A stretch of DNA of 64,000 bases from Chryseolinea lacunae (GTDB taxonomy: Bacteria; Bacteroidota; Bacteroidia; Cytophagales; Cyclobacteriaceae): the NCBI RefSeq assembly GCF_016735595.1, contig NZ_JAERRB010000001.1:682001-746000 (forward strand), read 5' to 3'. A model generated the notes under the pieces. The model worked only from the letters and a program-made list of their open reading frames with translations, made no database searches and was not told the origin of the DNA. Shown here one piece after another: positions 26,631 to 34,802 of this stretch; position 1 is the first letter of the stretch, and each line of letters opens with the position of its first letter. Position numbers and translations under genes: made by a program.

Positions 26631-27491
26631 TTATTTCTTGCGTCGCTTCGTCACAAAGGTCAGCACAGGACGGCGCGAGTGGCTCACCACATCTTCGGCG
26701 ATGCTTCCGGCCAACACGTGCGCGAAACCGGTGCGGCCGTGAGTAGCCATCGCAATGAGGTCGGCGTTGATGCTGTCGGCAAAATAAACGATACCTTCTT
26801 CTTCGCTCACGTCGTTGAACACGTTGATGGTATAGTTCTTCAGTTGCAGTTTCTTTGCAAAGTCTTCCATGTATTTTTTCACCACTACATCGCGCTGAAA
26901 ATTTCCAGGTGTGTTGATGCGCACAAGGTGCACGGTGGAGTCGTAGATTCTTTGGGTGGTGCGCACAATGCGGGAGAAGATCTCTTCGTCTTTCTCCATC
27001 GACGTGGCATACACGATGTCTTTAAAGTTTTTGCTGATCGGTTTTTCGTGCACGGTGAGCACGGGGCAGTTGGATTGACGAATCACTTTTTCGGTGTTCG
27101 AGCCAATGATCATCTGCTCCAGGTCGCTGTGACCGGCGGTGCCCATCACAATGAGGTCTACCTTCTTGTCGGTGATGATGGAGTTCATGCCGTGGAAAGC
27201 ATTTCCCACACGCAGGGCCTGCTTCACGCGCACGCCTTCAAACTTCGGATCTTCCACCAGCTTCGCCATCTGCTTTTTCGCTTTCTCGATGAGCTTCAGG
27301 GTGAAGATTTTTTCTTCCCAATCGCCGTCCACATCCACCTGGCCTTCCACGTTCATCGAGTTGCCGATAGCTTCTTCTACAACGTGAAGGAATGTGAGTT
27401 CGGCGCCAGACTTCTTCGCAATGTCAGCGGCAACGCCGGCGGCAATCTGTGCAGGTTTCGAAAAGTCGGTTGGGACAAGTATTTTTTTCAT
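26631..27491 (-). CDS. Universal stress protein with two UspA domains
   Basis: The 286-residue protein holds two tandem UspA folds. The first (residues 1-150) begins KKILVPTDFSK and has the ATP-type loop GTAGHSDLEQMIIGSNTEKV; the second (about 155-280) ends with MATHGRTGFAHVLAGSIAEDVV, which fits the G-x2-G-x9-G(S/T) nucleotide-binding pattern. Tandem UspA proteins are common in Bacteroidota and accumulate under starvation or redox stress. The frame is open upstream, but the ATG at 27491 begins the fold directly. Confidence 0.93.
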   Translation of the reverse strand: MKKILVPTDFSKPAQIAAGVAADIAKKSGAELTFLHVVEEAIGNSMNVEGQVDVDGDWEEKIFTLKLIEKAKKQMAKLVEDPKFEGVRVKQALRVGNAFHGMNSIITDKKVDLIVMGTAGHSDLEQMIIGSNTEKVIRQSNCPVLTVHEKPISKNFKDIVYATSMEKDEEIFSRIVRTTQRIYDSTVHLVRINTPGNFQRDVVVKKYMEDFAKKLQLKNYTINVFNDVSEEEGIVYFADSINADLIAMATHGRTGFAHVLAGSIAEDVVSHSRRPVLTFVTKRRKK

Positions 27492-27852
27492 GAGCAGTAA
27501 GAATTTGTTTTGTATTTGAAGTACAGCCATTGACCCGTTAACGGGCAAAATAACAGGTTCTAAAATTAAAATAAATCTGCAACAATCATACACCCTTAAA
27601 CCTCTTTTCCCGCACAATACCATCCTAATCCAACCCCCTGGCCGCATCGCCCTCTTTCTAATATCCTTACCTCCAAGTGCTTACCGGGATCGCCGTGCAC
27701 AATCTTCGCACCTTTCCGCCCAACCCGCTGTTCGCTCGGCGAGGGCCACATCAAAAACCATCTTCAGAAACTCATCGCAACTATTCCCGTCACCGCCAGA
27801 ATTTTTGGTATATGACAACCTGTTGCACTTCACCCGGCCCTACCTTTGCAAC
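27492..27852. other. Divergent intergenic region, 361 bp
   Basis: This region lies between the leftward UspA gene and the rightward CDF transporter gene. It contains a 12-bp perfect palindrome CCCGTTAACGGG (27534-27545), 43 nt upstream of the UspA start, and an A+T-rich stretch (27556-27585) suited to a UspA promoter. At its right end is the -7 box of the CDF gene. Short open frames here have no protein-like features. Confidence 0.5.
27841..27848 (+). promoter_or_regulatory. -7 box TACCTTTG directly before the CDF transporter start
   Basis: TACCTTTG matches the TAnnTTTG consensus and ends 4 nt before the ATG at 27853. If it is used, transcription would start at or within a few bases of the ATG, giving a leaderless or nearly leaderless mRNA. 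A TTG occurs 15 nt upstream, closer than usual. Confidence 0.4.
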
Positions 27853-28770
27853 ATGCACGATCACCACGACCATCATCATCACCATACGCTAGACATCACG
27901 CATGTTAGCCGGATGCTGGTGATCGGCATCGTTTTGAATCTTGTGTTTGTGGTGGTGGAGTTTGCATCGGGGTTCCTGTCCAATTCCTTGTCGCTCATGT
28001 CAGACGCCGGGCACAACCTCAGCGATGTGGCCAGTCTGGGGCTGGCGCTGGTGGCGTTCAAATTGTTTAAGGTGAAGGCGACGGAAAAATATACCTATGG
28101 CTATCGCAAGGCCTCCATTCTCATATCCCTGCTCAACGCGGTGATCCTGCTCATTGCCGTGGGGGGCATTGGCTACGAGTCGTTCTATCGCATCTTCGAT
28201 CCCGAACCGGTAAAGGCGGGTTATGTGATCGTTGTGGCGGCCATCGGCATTGTCATCAACGGCCTTTCGACGCTGCTGTTTTTCCGAAGCAAAGAACACG
28301 ACCTCAATGCAAAAGGCGCGTACCTCCACCTCATGGTGGATGCGCTGGTTTCGGTAGGCGTGGTGGTGTCGGGTGTTGTGATCCGCTACACCGAATGGAC
28401 GTGGGTGGATCCGGCAATAAGCCTCGTGATCATGATCGTGATTGTGTCGAGCACGTGGCGGCTGCTGCGCGACAGCCTGCTCCTGTCCATCGACGCCGTG
28501 CCCCGCGACATCAACATGAACGCCATTCGCGAAGCGGCCGCGAAGTTGCCGGGTGTGAAAGACATACACCACATTCACGTGTGGGCCATCAGCACTTCCG
28601 AGAATGCCCTCACCGCCCACCTCACGCTTACCGAAAATCTGTCGCCACCCGATGTGGCAAAACTGAAACACACCTTCAAACACGACCTTCAGCACCTGGG
28701 CATTCAACACGCCACCCTCGAAACCGAAACGGCCGATTGCCGCGAGTCGTCGTGCAACGTTCCGTTATAG
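27853..28770 (+). CDS. Cation diffusion facilitator (CzcD/ZitB-type Zn2+ exporter)
   Basis: The 305-residue protein has six membrane helices and CDF motifs: SDAGHNLSD in helix II and HLMVDALVS in helix V, which form the HxxxD / HxxxD zinc site. The cytoplasmic C-terminal ferredoxin-like domain contains PGVKDIHHIHVWAI. The N-terminus MHDHHDHHHHH is a histidine cluster that may bind metal in the cytoplasm. It probably exports Zn2+ (or Co2+/Cd2+) against protons. I chose the ATG at 27853 over an upstream TTG because of the position of the -7 box and the His cluster. It converges on the DUF4136 gene with a 6-nt overlap. Confidence 0.92.
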   Translation: MHDHHDHHHHHTLDITHVSRMLVIGIVLNLVFVVVEFASGFLSNSLSLMSDAGHNLSDVASLGLALVAFKLFKVKATEKYTYGYRKASILISLLNAVILLIAVGGIGYESFYRIFDPEPVKAGYVIVVAAIGIVINGLSTLLFFRSKEHDLNAKGAYLHLMVDALVSVGVVVSGVVIRYTEWTWVDPAISLVIMIVIVSSTWRLLRDSLLLSIDAVPRDINMNAIREAAAKLPGVKDIHHIHVWAISTSENALTAHLTLTENLSPPDVAKLKHTFKHDLQHLGIQHATLETETADCRESSCNVPL

Positions 28771-29301
28771 TTTCGCGAACAACGCGGTGATGCCCTCTTC
28801 AATCATCGGCCCCACCTTCTCAGGGTTGTCGGGCACAACGCCGGCCACAGCGCCCTTCCACACCAGTTTGTTTGATGCGGCCTCCACCAAGTGCACGGTG
28901 GCCGTGCCTTCGCGGTAACGCCCAACCTCAACCTCCTCGCTTTTCCAGGAATATTTTCGCTGCCCCATGTAGCGCGGCGCTTCCTGAATGGAAGTGGAGC
29001 GGGTTTGAATTTTGTTCTCCACCATCACGCCAATGTTCACCAGCAAGTCGGGCCGCTCGGTTGTGGCCTTCAACCCCCGGGCTTCCAGCTGACGACGCAC
29101 GGCCGTTTTCAGCAAATCCACATTCTTATGAAACGTGGGCGACACGGTGTCGCCATCCGCTTCGATGGCATAGAACTCGAACGTCTTGTATTGACCGATC
29201 TGAAAACCATCGGCCTTGTCGGTGTTTAACACGCGCACGCCCGAACAGGCGCCGCAGCACAGCAAGAAGATGACGCAGAGCGTGCGAAGAAAAGATGTCA
29301 T
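28765..29301 (-). CDS. DUF4136 lipoprotein
   Basis: The 178-residue protein has a lipoprotein signal (FLLCCGACS; the lipidated Cys is in GACSG) and the DUF4136 fold: FQIGQYKTFEFY at the start, AVRRQLEARGLKAT and RPDLLVNIGV in the middle, EGTATVHLVEAASNKLVWKG near the end. DUF4136 proteins are common outer-membrane lipoproteins of unknown role. A second, distinct DUF4136 protein lies at 61352. The start was set at the ATG 29301, which gives the signal peptide. Confidence 0.88.
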   Translation of the reverse strand: MTSFLRTLCVIFLLCCGACSGVRVLNTDKADGFQIGQYKTFEFYAIEADGDTVSPTFHKNVDLLKTAVRRQLEARGLKATTERPDLLVNIGVMVENKIQTRSTSIQEAPRYMGQRKYSWKSEEVEVGRYREGTATVHLVEAASNKLVWKGAVAGVVPDNPEKVGPMIEEGITALFAKL

Positions 29302-29345
29302 AGTGTATAGTGAGGGTTGATTGTTCTTCAATGAAACCAGCCGCA

Positions 29346-29672
29346 TTAGTGCGACACAAACTTCAGTCCCACAATGGAGGCAATGAGGGTTGTGATAAAA
29401 AACAGGCGCCAGAAGTCGGCCGGTTCTTTAAATATCAGAATGCCCACCAGCACCGTGCCCACGGCACCCACACCGGTCCACACGGCATAGGCCGTGCCGA
29501 TGGGCAGGGTTTGAGTGGCCCGCATCAGCAACACCATGCTCACCGTAAGCGACACAAAAAATCCCGTGAGCCAGAGGGCCGATGTGGTACCTGTGGTTTC
29601 GTTGGCCTTGCCCAAACAGGTGGCAAAGCCCACTTCAAAGAATCCGGCAATGATGAGGATGATCCAGGCCAT
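29346..29672 (-). CDS. SMR-family exporter, SugE/Gdx type
   Basis: The 108-residue protein has four membrane helices. Glu in GFFEVGFA (helix 1) is the essential proton/substrate residue of the family. The helix 3 motif GTAYAVWTGVGAVGTVLVG resembles the SugE/Gdx subgroup that exports guanidinium rather than the broad EmrE subgroup. The assignment to Gdx is by motif memory. It precedes the DUF4136 gene by 44 nt on the same strand. I see no guanidine riboswitch upstream. Confidence 0.85.
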   Translation of the reverse strand: MAWIILIIAGFFEVGFATCLGKANETTGTTSALWLTGFFVSLTVSMVLLMRATQTLPIGTAYAVWTGVGAVGTVLVGILIFKEPADFWRLFFITTLIASIVGLKFVSH

Positions 29673-29782
29673 AGCGTTGGTGCACGTGTTGCTGCAATGC
29701 GCTGGAAAGATACGAACGCGAACCGTATTTGTTTTTCCGTAACGTTGAAATCTGCCGCCAACCACCTGAGCGCGTTGACGAC

Positions 29783-30829
29783 TTAGCCTACATTGTCAAT
29801 CACCTTCAGGTATTTTTTTGTTTTGCGGCTGGGCTGAAAACGATATACAAAATTCAAGCGCACGTTGCCCGTGTTCATGATCAGCTGCCCCGAACCGCCG
29901 GTGGGCAAATGCACCCCGTTGTTCACATAGTTGGCTGTGATCGCCCACACTTTCGAATTGTAGCCACCAAACACCCGGAAGAAAGTGTTGGGACTGAATC
30001 CATCGACATTGCGATAGCCGTCGTTCTCGAAGATGCGACTGGTGCTGTAGTCGAAGCTGACGGAAAAAGAACCCGTCAGAAAAAAATGACGGTCAATCAC
30101 CACGCTGTAGGCATAGCCTACGTTGGGACCTATCTCAAAAAATCGCATACGATCGGCGTTGCCCGTGGCGACGGGCTTGTCCAGCGACGATGGCACAATG
30201 CTGCTGTCGGCACGCACAATGCCGTAGTAAGCTTCAATGCCCGCGATGACTGTTCCCGCAGATTTTTTTTGATACTCGTTCTGCAAAAACGCCGCCCGGT
30301 ATGAAAACCGTTCATGATTAAAAATATATTGACTGGAGGCACCGATCATGTTCACACGAAGGTCGGGCCGGAGATAATTGTCGCCGGCGTCGATGTCGGA
30401 GCCCGCGAGATAGAAACCTTTATAGAACTGGCCAAACACGTCGGTCAGGATCTTCCGCCCGTAGCTGTGAAATTGCAGGTCGAGATACTTCGTTTTGCCT
30501 TTGCCCGTGTCGGGGTTAAGAAAGCCAAAACCGTAGGCAAGATTGAGCGTGGCCCAGCGATAGGTTGCGCCCACCCCCATGTTCAGCGTGGTGTTGGGAC
30601 GATACGAAAAACTGTAGCCTTCCGTGAAATTCCGGAAGCGCAGCAAGGTATATTTCTTGGAAAAATAAAACCGTCCGGTGATCTGATTGACATATGAAGA
30701 ATAATAGGCGGTGTCGTGTTGTTGTGCCTGCGTTTCGCAAACGCTCAACAGGGTAATTCCGAACACAACAACGATCCTCAGCAACCGCCGCGACGAAAGA
30801 ATGTGAACGCTTGGAGAGAGGGTTGTCAT
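29783..30829 (-). CDS. DUF4421 outer-membrane protein
   Basis: The 348-residue protein has a signal peptide (to about residue 35, ETQAQ) and a series of amphipathic beta strands ending in an aromatic pattern, consistent with an outer-membrane barrel. Features such as YTLLRFRNFTEGYSFSYRPNT and NMGVGATYRWATLNLAYGFGF fit DUF4421, a Bacteroidota family without known function. Its ATG overlaps the stop of the META-domain gene by one base (TAATG on the - strand), so the pair is coupled. Confidence 0.82.
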   Translation of the reverse strand: MTTLSPSVHILSSRRLLRIVVVFGITLLSVCETQAQQHDTAYYSSYVNQITGRFYFSKKYTLLRFRNFTEGYSFSYRPNTTLNMGVGATYRWATLNLAYGFGFLNPDTGKGKTKYLDLQFHSYGRKILTDVFGQFYKGFYLAGSDIDAGDNYLRPDLRVNMIGASSQYIFNHERFSYRAAFLQNEYQKKSAGTVIAGIEAYYGIVRADSSIVPSSLDKPVATGNADRMRFFEIGPNVGYAYSVVIDRHFFLTGSFSVSFDYSTSRIFENDGYRNVDGFSPNTFFRVFGGYNSKVWAITANYVNNGVHLPTGGSGQLIMNTGNVRLNFVYRFQPSRKTKKYLKVIDNVG

Positions 30830-31617
30830 TAGTCCACTTTTAAAAATTTACAAACTGCCACATCGCCCTTAAATAACCACAGATACCGTTCTTCGCATGT
30901 AAAATGATCGGCCGCATTCAGCGTCTGCAAAAAATCCTTCTCGCGCGATTGCCCGCAAGCCATCTTCGTGTTCACCAGTTGGCGAAAGGCAATAACGTTG
31001 CCATGGGTGATCAGCTGCCCCGAAAATTCGTTGCATCCGGTCACGCCCATCACCGTGCCTTCGGAGGGGTTAAGTTCCATGCGGGGCTGCTCGCGGGTAT
31101 AGTCTTTTTCGGTGATGGCCTTTCCATTCAATTCCTTCAGCACCCAGATGTCGTGCAACCGGTAGTCGGGCAAATAGCGGCCGCATCCGTTGAAGTGTGT
31201 GTAGTCTTTTGCTTCGTTCGCCTTCACATCGATGCTCACCGCGAAAGGAAACTTCTCGCCCGACATGTTGTCGTGGCACCCCTTCTCCTGCACCTGCACA
31301 ATAATCTCCGACGATTCAGCAACAGCACGGTAGCGTGTCACATTCGCATCCTGTGCGCGTTGGGGTTCGGGCACAGAGATGTTCAGCTGTGGCACATCGG
31401 TGAGCGACCGAAAAAGCATGGTACCTTCCATGTCCATCTCCAACGACCAAAACGGCTCATTGCCCGACGCCACGAAGTCTATGCCGCGCTGAAATCGTTC
31501 GATGTCAAGTGTCACGTTTCGCGTATTGGGCACGTCGCCCGTTGCTGCGGGTTGTGGCTTCACCGAAGCACAACTCATCGCCGCCACACTGCCAAGAACA
31601 ACAAAGATCGTTTTCAT
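30829..31617 (-). CDS. META-domain lipoprotein with N-terminal GNEPFW domain
   Basis: The 262-residue protein has a short lipoprotein signal (MKTIFVVLGSVAAMSCAS). Residues about 40-155 form a domain starting VASGNEPFWSLEMD, as in COG3650-type periplasmic proteins. Residues about 165-262 are a META (HslJ-like) domain: WVLKELNGKAI, RMELNPSEGTVMGVTGCNEFSG and TKMAC. HslJ is linked to heat-shock induction and novobiocin resistance in E. coli; the role here is unknown. The start is the ATG at 31617. It is coupled to the DUF4421 gene. Confidence 0.85.
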   Translation of the reverse strand: MKTIFVVLGSVAAMSCASVKPQPAATGDVPNTRNVTLDIERFQRGIDFVASGNEPFWSLEMDMEGTMLFRSLTDVPQLNISVPEPQRAQDANVTRYRAVAESSEIIVQVQEKGCHDNMSGEKFPFAVSIDVKANEAKDYTHFNGCGRYLPDYRLHDIWVLKELNGKAITEKDYTREQPRMELNPSEGTVMGVTGCNEFSGQLITHGNVIAFRQLVNTKMACGQSREKDFLQTLNAADHFTCEERYLWLFKGDVAVCKFLKVD

Positions 31618-31814
31618 TTCTATTCGCATTCGTTCTTCGCTTATGGGTTCAGACAAAGAACCTAAGCTCAACCGTGCGGTTCACGGATTCACTGCGTTAC
31701 ATCGCGTCGTTGAGGCTCATGTTCTATAACACAGGCGACGTACTAAAGTTATGAAAAAGAAAAACGCGCCGGACATGGGGCAATGCTTGCTCACATTGGG
31801 GAAACGCTGACGTG

Positions 31815-33608
31815 CTAGCGCGTGAACTGCACTGCGTTTGTGATCACATTCAAATCAGTTACTTCGGGCTCATGGCTCCAGGTGCGCCATTGAATGAATC
31901 GCCCTGCACCGAGCTTTCTGACCCAACACGCGGCGCGGCCATATTCATTTAGGGCCAGCACTTCGTCAACCGCATCGGCCTTCACCGAGAATGAGCCGAT
32001 AAAAAAATCCGGTAGACCAACACGTTTACCTGCGGCGGTGGCCGTGCAGGAGTATTCACCACCATCGTGGGTCAGATCGAAGTCCATGTCGAGCAAGGCA
32101 TTTGCGATGGCCGGGTTCTCGCCGAGATAATTTCCCTTCGCGTCGAACGAAACGAGGTTGGGTGCGAAGCTGGTCCAGAGAACAGTTCCACCCGACTCGA
32201 TGTAGTTTCTGAAAAGGCCCGTTCGCGCGTCGGGCAACAGCAAATTGGTGGGAATGCTATTGTGGTTGAACACCACCACACTGGGCACCTTGTCTTGCAT
32301 TCTGGCTTTCATGAATTCTTTCAACGCGACAGAATCTACCGACACAACATGCGCTGCCTGCAACGTAGTCGTGATTTTCGGATCGCCTTGCAGATAAGGA
32401 TGGTCGCCAGCGTTTGCATACACCGCTACATACTTCACAGGGGCGTGCGAACTTCCCTGCAGTGCATAAAGCGCACCGTCGTCGCTGCCCACAAAAATGC
32501 GCATGCTGTCCAACACGGGCGATGCATAAACGCTGCTTTGTGTTTTGAATGTCCACGCAACGTCACCCGTCGTTTCATCAAACGCATAGAGCTTGCTGTC
32601 GCCGCCGCCCACAATCACCTGGTGCCCGGCAAGGATGGGTGACGAATACACATAGTCGCCGGTTTCGTATTTCCAGTGTTCTTTGTCGGTTTCGAGATCA
32701 AGGGCTGAAAACAGTTTGTTGTCGGACCATCCTACAAAAACTTTTCCGTTGTGAACCAACGGTGAGGATATGCTCCACGTGGGGCCATAGGTGAATTTCC
32801 ATGCCAGCGTTTTTGTCGCCAGGTCCAGGCAATACACATTGCCATCACGCGAGCCGAACACTACGCGGTTGCCTTCCACGGCGGGTGTTGCATCTAGGGC
32901 ATTCCGGTCCCAGCCAAAGTCTTCCGATTTCAAGTGAGCTCCTTCCGTTTCATAGGTCCACTTCAATTTTCCGGTAGCTTTCTCCAACACATAAAATATT
33001 CCATCAAAACTGTTGATAAAAATTTCTTCTCCGTGAATTACCGGCGTAGCGCGAATGCGACCCTTCGTCTTGAAGTTCCACACGACACTTCCGTCGCTGG
33101 TCTTTACGGCATAGAGCACGCCATCACCGCCACCCACATATAGAATTTGATTTTCAATCACAGGGCTTGATTGAAAATATTCCCATCCCCAAAGGTGCGG
33201 CAACAGCGCACCCATTTTCAGCTTCCATTTTTCTTTTCCTGTGCTGGCATCCACGGCATACAGATGCTGGTCGCGACTGGTCACAAAAACATCTCCGCCG
33301 GCCAGTGCGGGTGTGCTGCTGATGGCACCGCGTGTTTTAAACGTCCAGGCCACTGTCCCATCTTTTTTCTCCACGGCATATAAAACTCCGTCGGCACTTC
33401 CAAAATACACACGCGGGCCGCTCACCAGGGCGTTGCCGCGAATGCCGCCACCGGTCTGCACTTTCCACGCGATGCCCGAAAGAGAACGCAACGGCGACTG
33501 CTCCTGGATGCGGGCCGGCGCAGGATCGGACTGGACTACCGTGGCATTGCGGGGTGTGCAGGCGTAGACAAACATGAGCCCGGCAAAAAGTAACCTATTG
33601 AAATTCAT
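31815..33608 (-). CDS. PQQ-like beta-propeller lipoprotein with C-terminal ThuA-like region
   Basis: The 597-residue protein has a lipoprotein signal (FVYACTP, Cys17). Residues about 45-405 form a beta-propeller of roughly eight PQQ-type blades, each with a TG/DG-x-x-x-W-x-F/Y signature (GTVAWTFKT, GKEKWKLKM, GSVVWNFKT, GKLKWTYET, TLAWKFT, EHWKYET, GDVAWTFKT). No quinoprotein catalytic residues are recognisable, so it is more likely a binding or scaffold propeller of the BamB sort. Residues about 410-597 form a second domain that resembles glutamine-amidotransferase/ThuA folds but is not clearly assignable. Confidence 0.8.
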   Translation of the reverse strand: MNFNRLLFAGLMFVYACTPRNATVVQSDPAPARIQEQSPLRSLSGIAWKVQTGGGIRGNALVSGPRVYFGSADGVLYAVEKKDGTVAWTFKTRGAISSTPALAGGDVFVTSRDQHLYAVDASTGKEKWKLKMGALLPHLWGWEYFQSSPVIENQILYVGGGDGVLYAVKTSDGSVVWNFKTKGRIRATPVIHGEEIFINSFDGIFYVLEKATGKLKWTYETEGAHLKSEDFGWDRNALDATPAVEGNRVVFGSRDGNVYCLDLATKTLAWKFTYGPTWSISSPLVHNGKVFVGWSDNKLFSALDLETDKEHWKYETGDYVYSSPILAGHQVIVGGGDSKLYAFDETTGDVAWTFKTQSSVYASPVLDSMRIFVGSDDGALYALQGSSHAPVKYVAVYANAGDHPYLQGDPKITTTLQAAHVVSVDSVALKEFMKARMQDKVPSVVVFNHNSIPTNLLLPDARTGLFRNYIESGGTVLWTSFAPNLVSFDAKGNYLGENPAIANALLDMDFDLTHDGGEYSCTATAAGKRVGLPDFFIGSFSVKADAVDEVLALNEYGRAACWVRKLGAGRFIQWRTWSHEPEVTDLNVITNAVQFTR

Positions 33609-33710
33609 GTGGGTAGATTATGAAAAACAAGTATCGTATTAAAAATCCTGCTATCCCTCACCCCACGGTCGTTATTTCGCACCCCGCGTTCAACTTCCCA
33701 CAACGTTTAT

Positions 33711-33718
33711 TACCTTTG
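33711..33718 (+). promoter_or_regulatory. Probable -7 box TACCTTTG of the FKBP gene
   Basis: TACCTTTG matches the Bacteroidota -7 consensus and lies 97 nt before the SlyD-like start. A weak -33 (TTC) stands 19 nt upstream. Confidence 0.4.
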
Positions 33719-33815
33719 CCCCACCAATTCAATTACGAGGTAAGCCTTTCTGCTCGGTACGCATGGCTCAGCACAATCACCTGCCTCTTTTACTCATTAA
33801 CTCAAAACAAGACTT

Positions 33816-34289
33816 ATGCAGATCACAAAACACAAGGTCGCAGGCATTCATTACACGCTTCGAGACAATGAAGGCACCATCATCGACACCAGCGACGGCC
33901 GCGAGCCGCTGTATTATCTGCACGGTGCAGGCAACCTCATCGTGGGCATGGAAGAAGGCCTGGAAGGCAAACAAAAAGGCGACAAGTTTCAATTGAAAAT
34001 TGCGCCCGCAAAAGGGTATGGCGAACTCGATCCGGCCATGACTCAAAAAGTGCCCCGCTCGGCATTCGGCGATCAGGAAGTGCGCAAAGGCATGAAGTTC
34101 TCTACCGACCGCGGCGACGTGGTGACCGTGACTGAGGTGGGCCTGGAATCCATTACCGTAGACGCCAATCATCCCCTGGCCGGTGTGGAACTGAACTTTG
34201 CTGTAGAGATCATTGAAGTGCGTGAAGCCACGTCCGAAGAAATTTCGCACGGCCACGTGCACGGTCCCGGCGGACATCACCATCACTAG
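33816..34289 (+). CDS. slyD: SlyD-like FKBP peptidyl-prolyl isomerase
   Basis: The 157-residue protein has a split FKBP domain with an insert-in-flap layout: YTLRDNEGTIIDTS, LYYLHGAGNLIVGMEEGLEG, the IF insert around KGYGELDPAM to VTVTEVGLESITVDANHPLAG, and the closing LNFAVEIIEVRE. NHPLAG is diagnostic of SlyD. It catalyses proline isomerisation and acts as a chaperone. The tail HGHVHGPGGHHHH is a short metal-binding His cluster, as in other SlyD proteins that handle nickel. It is a monocistronic unit with its own promoter and terminator. Confidence 0.93.
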   Translation: MQITKHKVAGIHYTLRDNEGTIIDTSDGREPLYYLHGAGNLIVGMEEGLEGKQKGDKFQLKIAPAKGYGELDPAMTQKVPRSAFGDQEVRKGMKFSTDRGDVVTVTEVGLESITVDANHPLAGVELNFAVEIIEVREATSEEISHGHVHGPGGHHHH

Positions 34290-34354
34290 GCTTATTCTTT
34301 GAAGCCGACCCCATCGCAGGATTGGGTTGGTCTTCGGATGACATATTATTCAAC

Positions 34355-34386
34355 AGAGGTCGTTCGTGGTGACGACCTCTTTTTTT
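34355..34386 (+). terminator. Rho-independent terminator after slyD
   Basis: A perfect 9-bp stem (AGAGGTCGT / ACGACCTCT) with an 8-nt loop is followed by six T. Confidence 0.85.
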
Positions 34387-34408
34387 GTGCGTTATTTTTG
34401 GGGAGAAA

Positions 34409-34756
34409 TCAGTCGATACCTAAAGCGGCTCGTGTTTTCTTTGGGAGTTTAGAGGCCACCAGTCGATGCGATTCACGAACAAAAGCCTGCCACTCTTTTG
34501 GACGCACACGGTCGGGCTGTTGCACAAGCACCCACTTGGCGCGCGCCAGGTAGGGCGCGGGAATAAATTCGTCGCGCGCGGCCATTTCTTCAAACGCTTC
34601 GTCGGGAACCTTAAAAGAGTAGTGATGGGGTGGATCGAGTCCGATCACGCAATACATTTTTTCGCCCACGGTGAAACACAAGTCGTGTTCCCACTTGATG
34701 TCCTCCTTCGTGCCCGGAAGTGTCTTGCAAAACTTTTGTAACGACTCGATGTCCAT
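34409..34756 (-). CDS. MmcQ/YjbR family protein
   Basis: The 115-residue protein matches the MmcQ/YjbR family (CyaY-like fold): FCKTLPGTKEDIKWEHDLCFTVGEKMY at the start, SFKVPDEAFEEM in the middle and WVLVQ near the end. The family is described as DNA-binding on structural grounds, but no function is settled. The ATG at 34756 (MDIESLQKF) is preferred to one 21 nt upstream. It stands alone between the slyD terminator and the PorP gene. Confidence 0.88.
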   Translation of the reverse strand: MDIESLQKFCKTLPGTKEDIKWEHDLCFTVGEKMYCVIGLDPPHHYSFKVPDEAFEEMAARDEFIPAPYLARAKWVLVQQPDRVRPKEWQAFVRESHRLVASKLPKKTRAALGID

Positions 34757-34802
34757 GGCAAGGATGGTGCAACGCACCGGTTAAAGCCTGCTGGGTGTCT
34801 TC

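Noticed and set aside
27677-27892. Short frame upstream of the CDF transporter
   Set aside because: It overlaps the CDF start in another frame and reads the His codons as Thr/Ile repeats.
34389-34408. A second T-rich stretch after the slyD terminator
   Set aside because: No stem precedes it; the upstream hairpin already explains termination.
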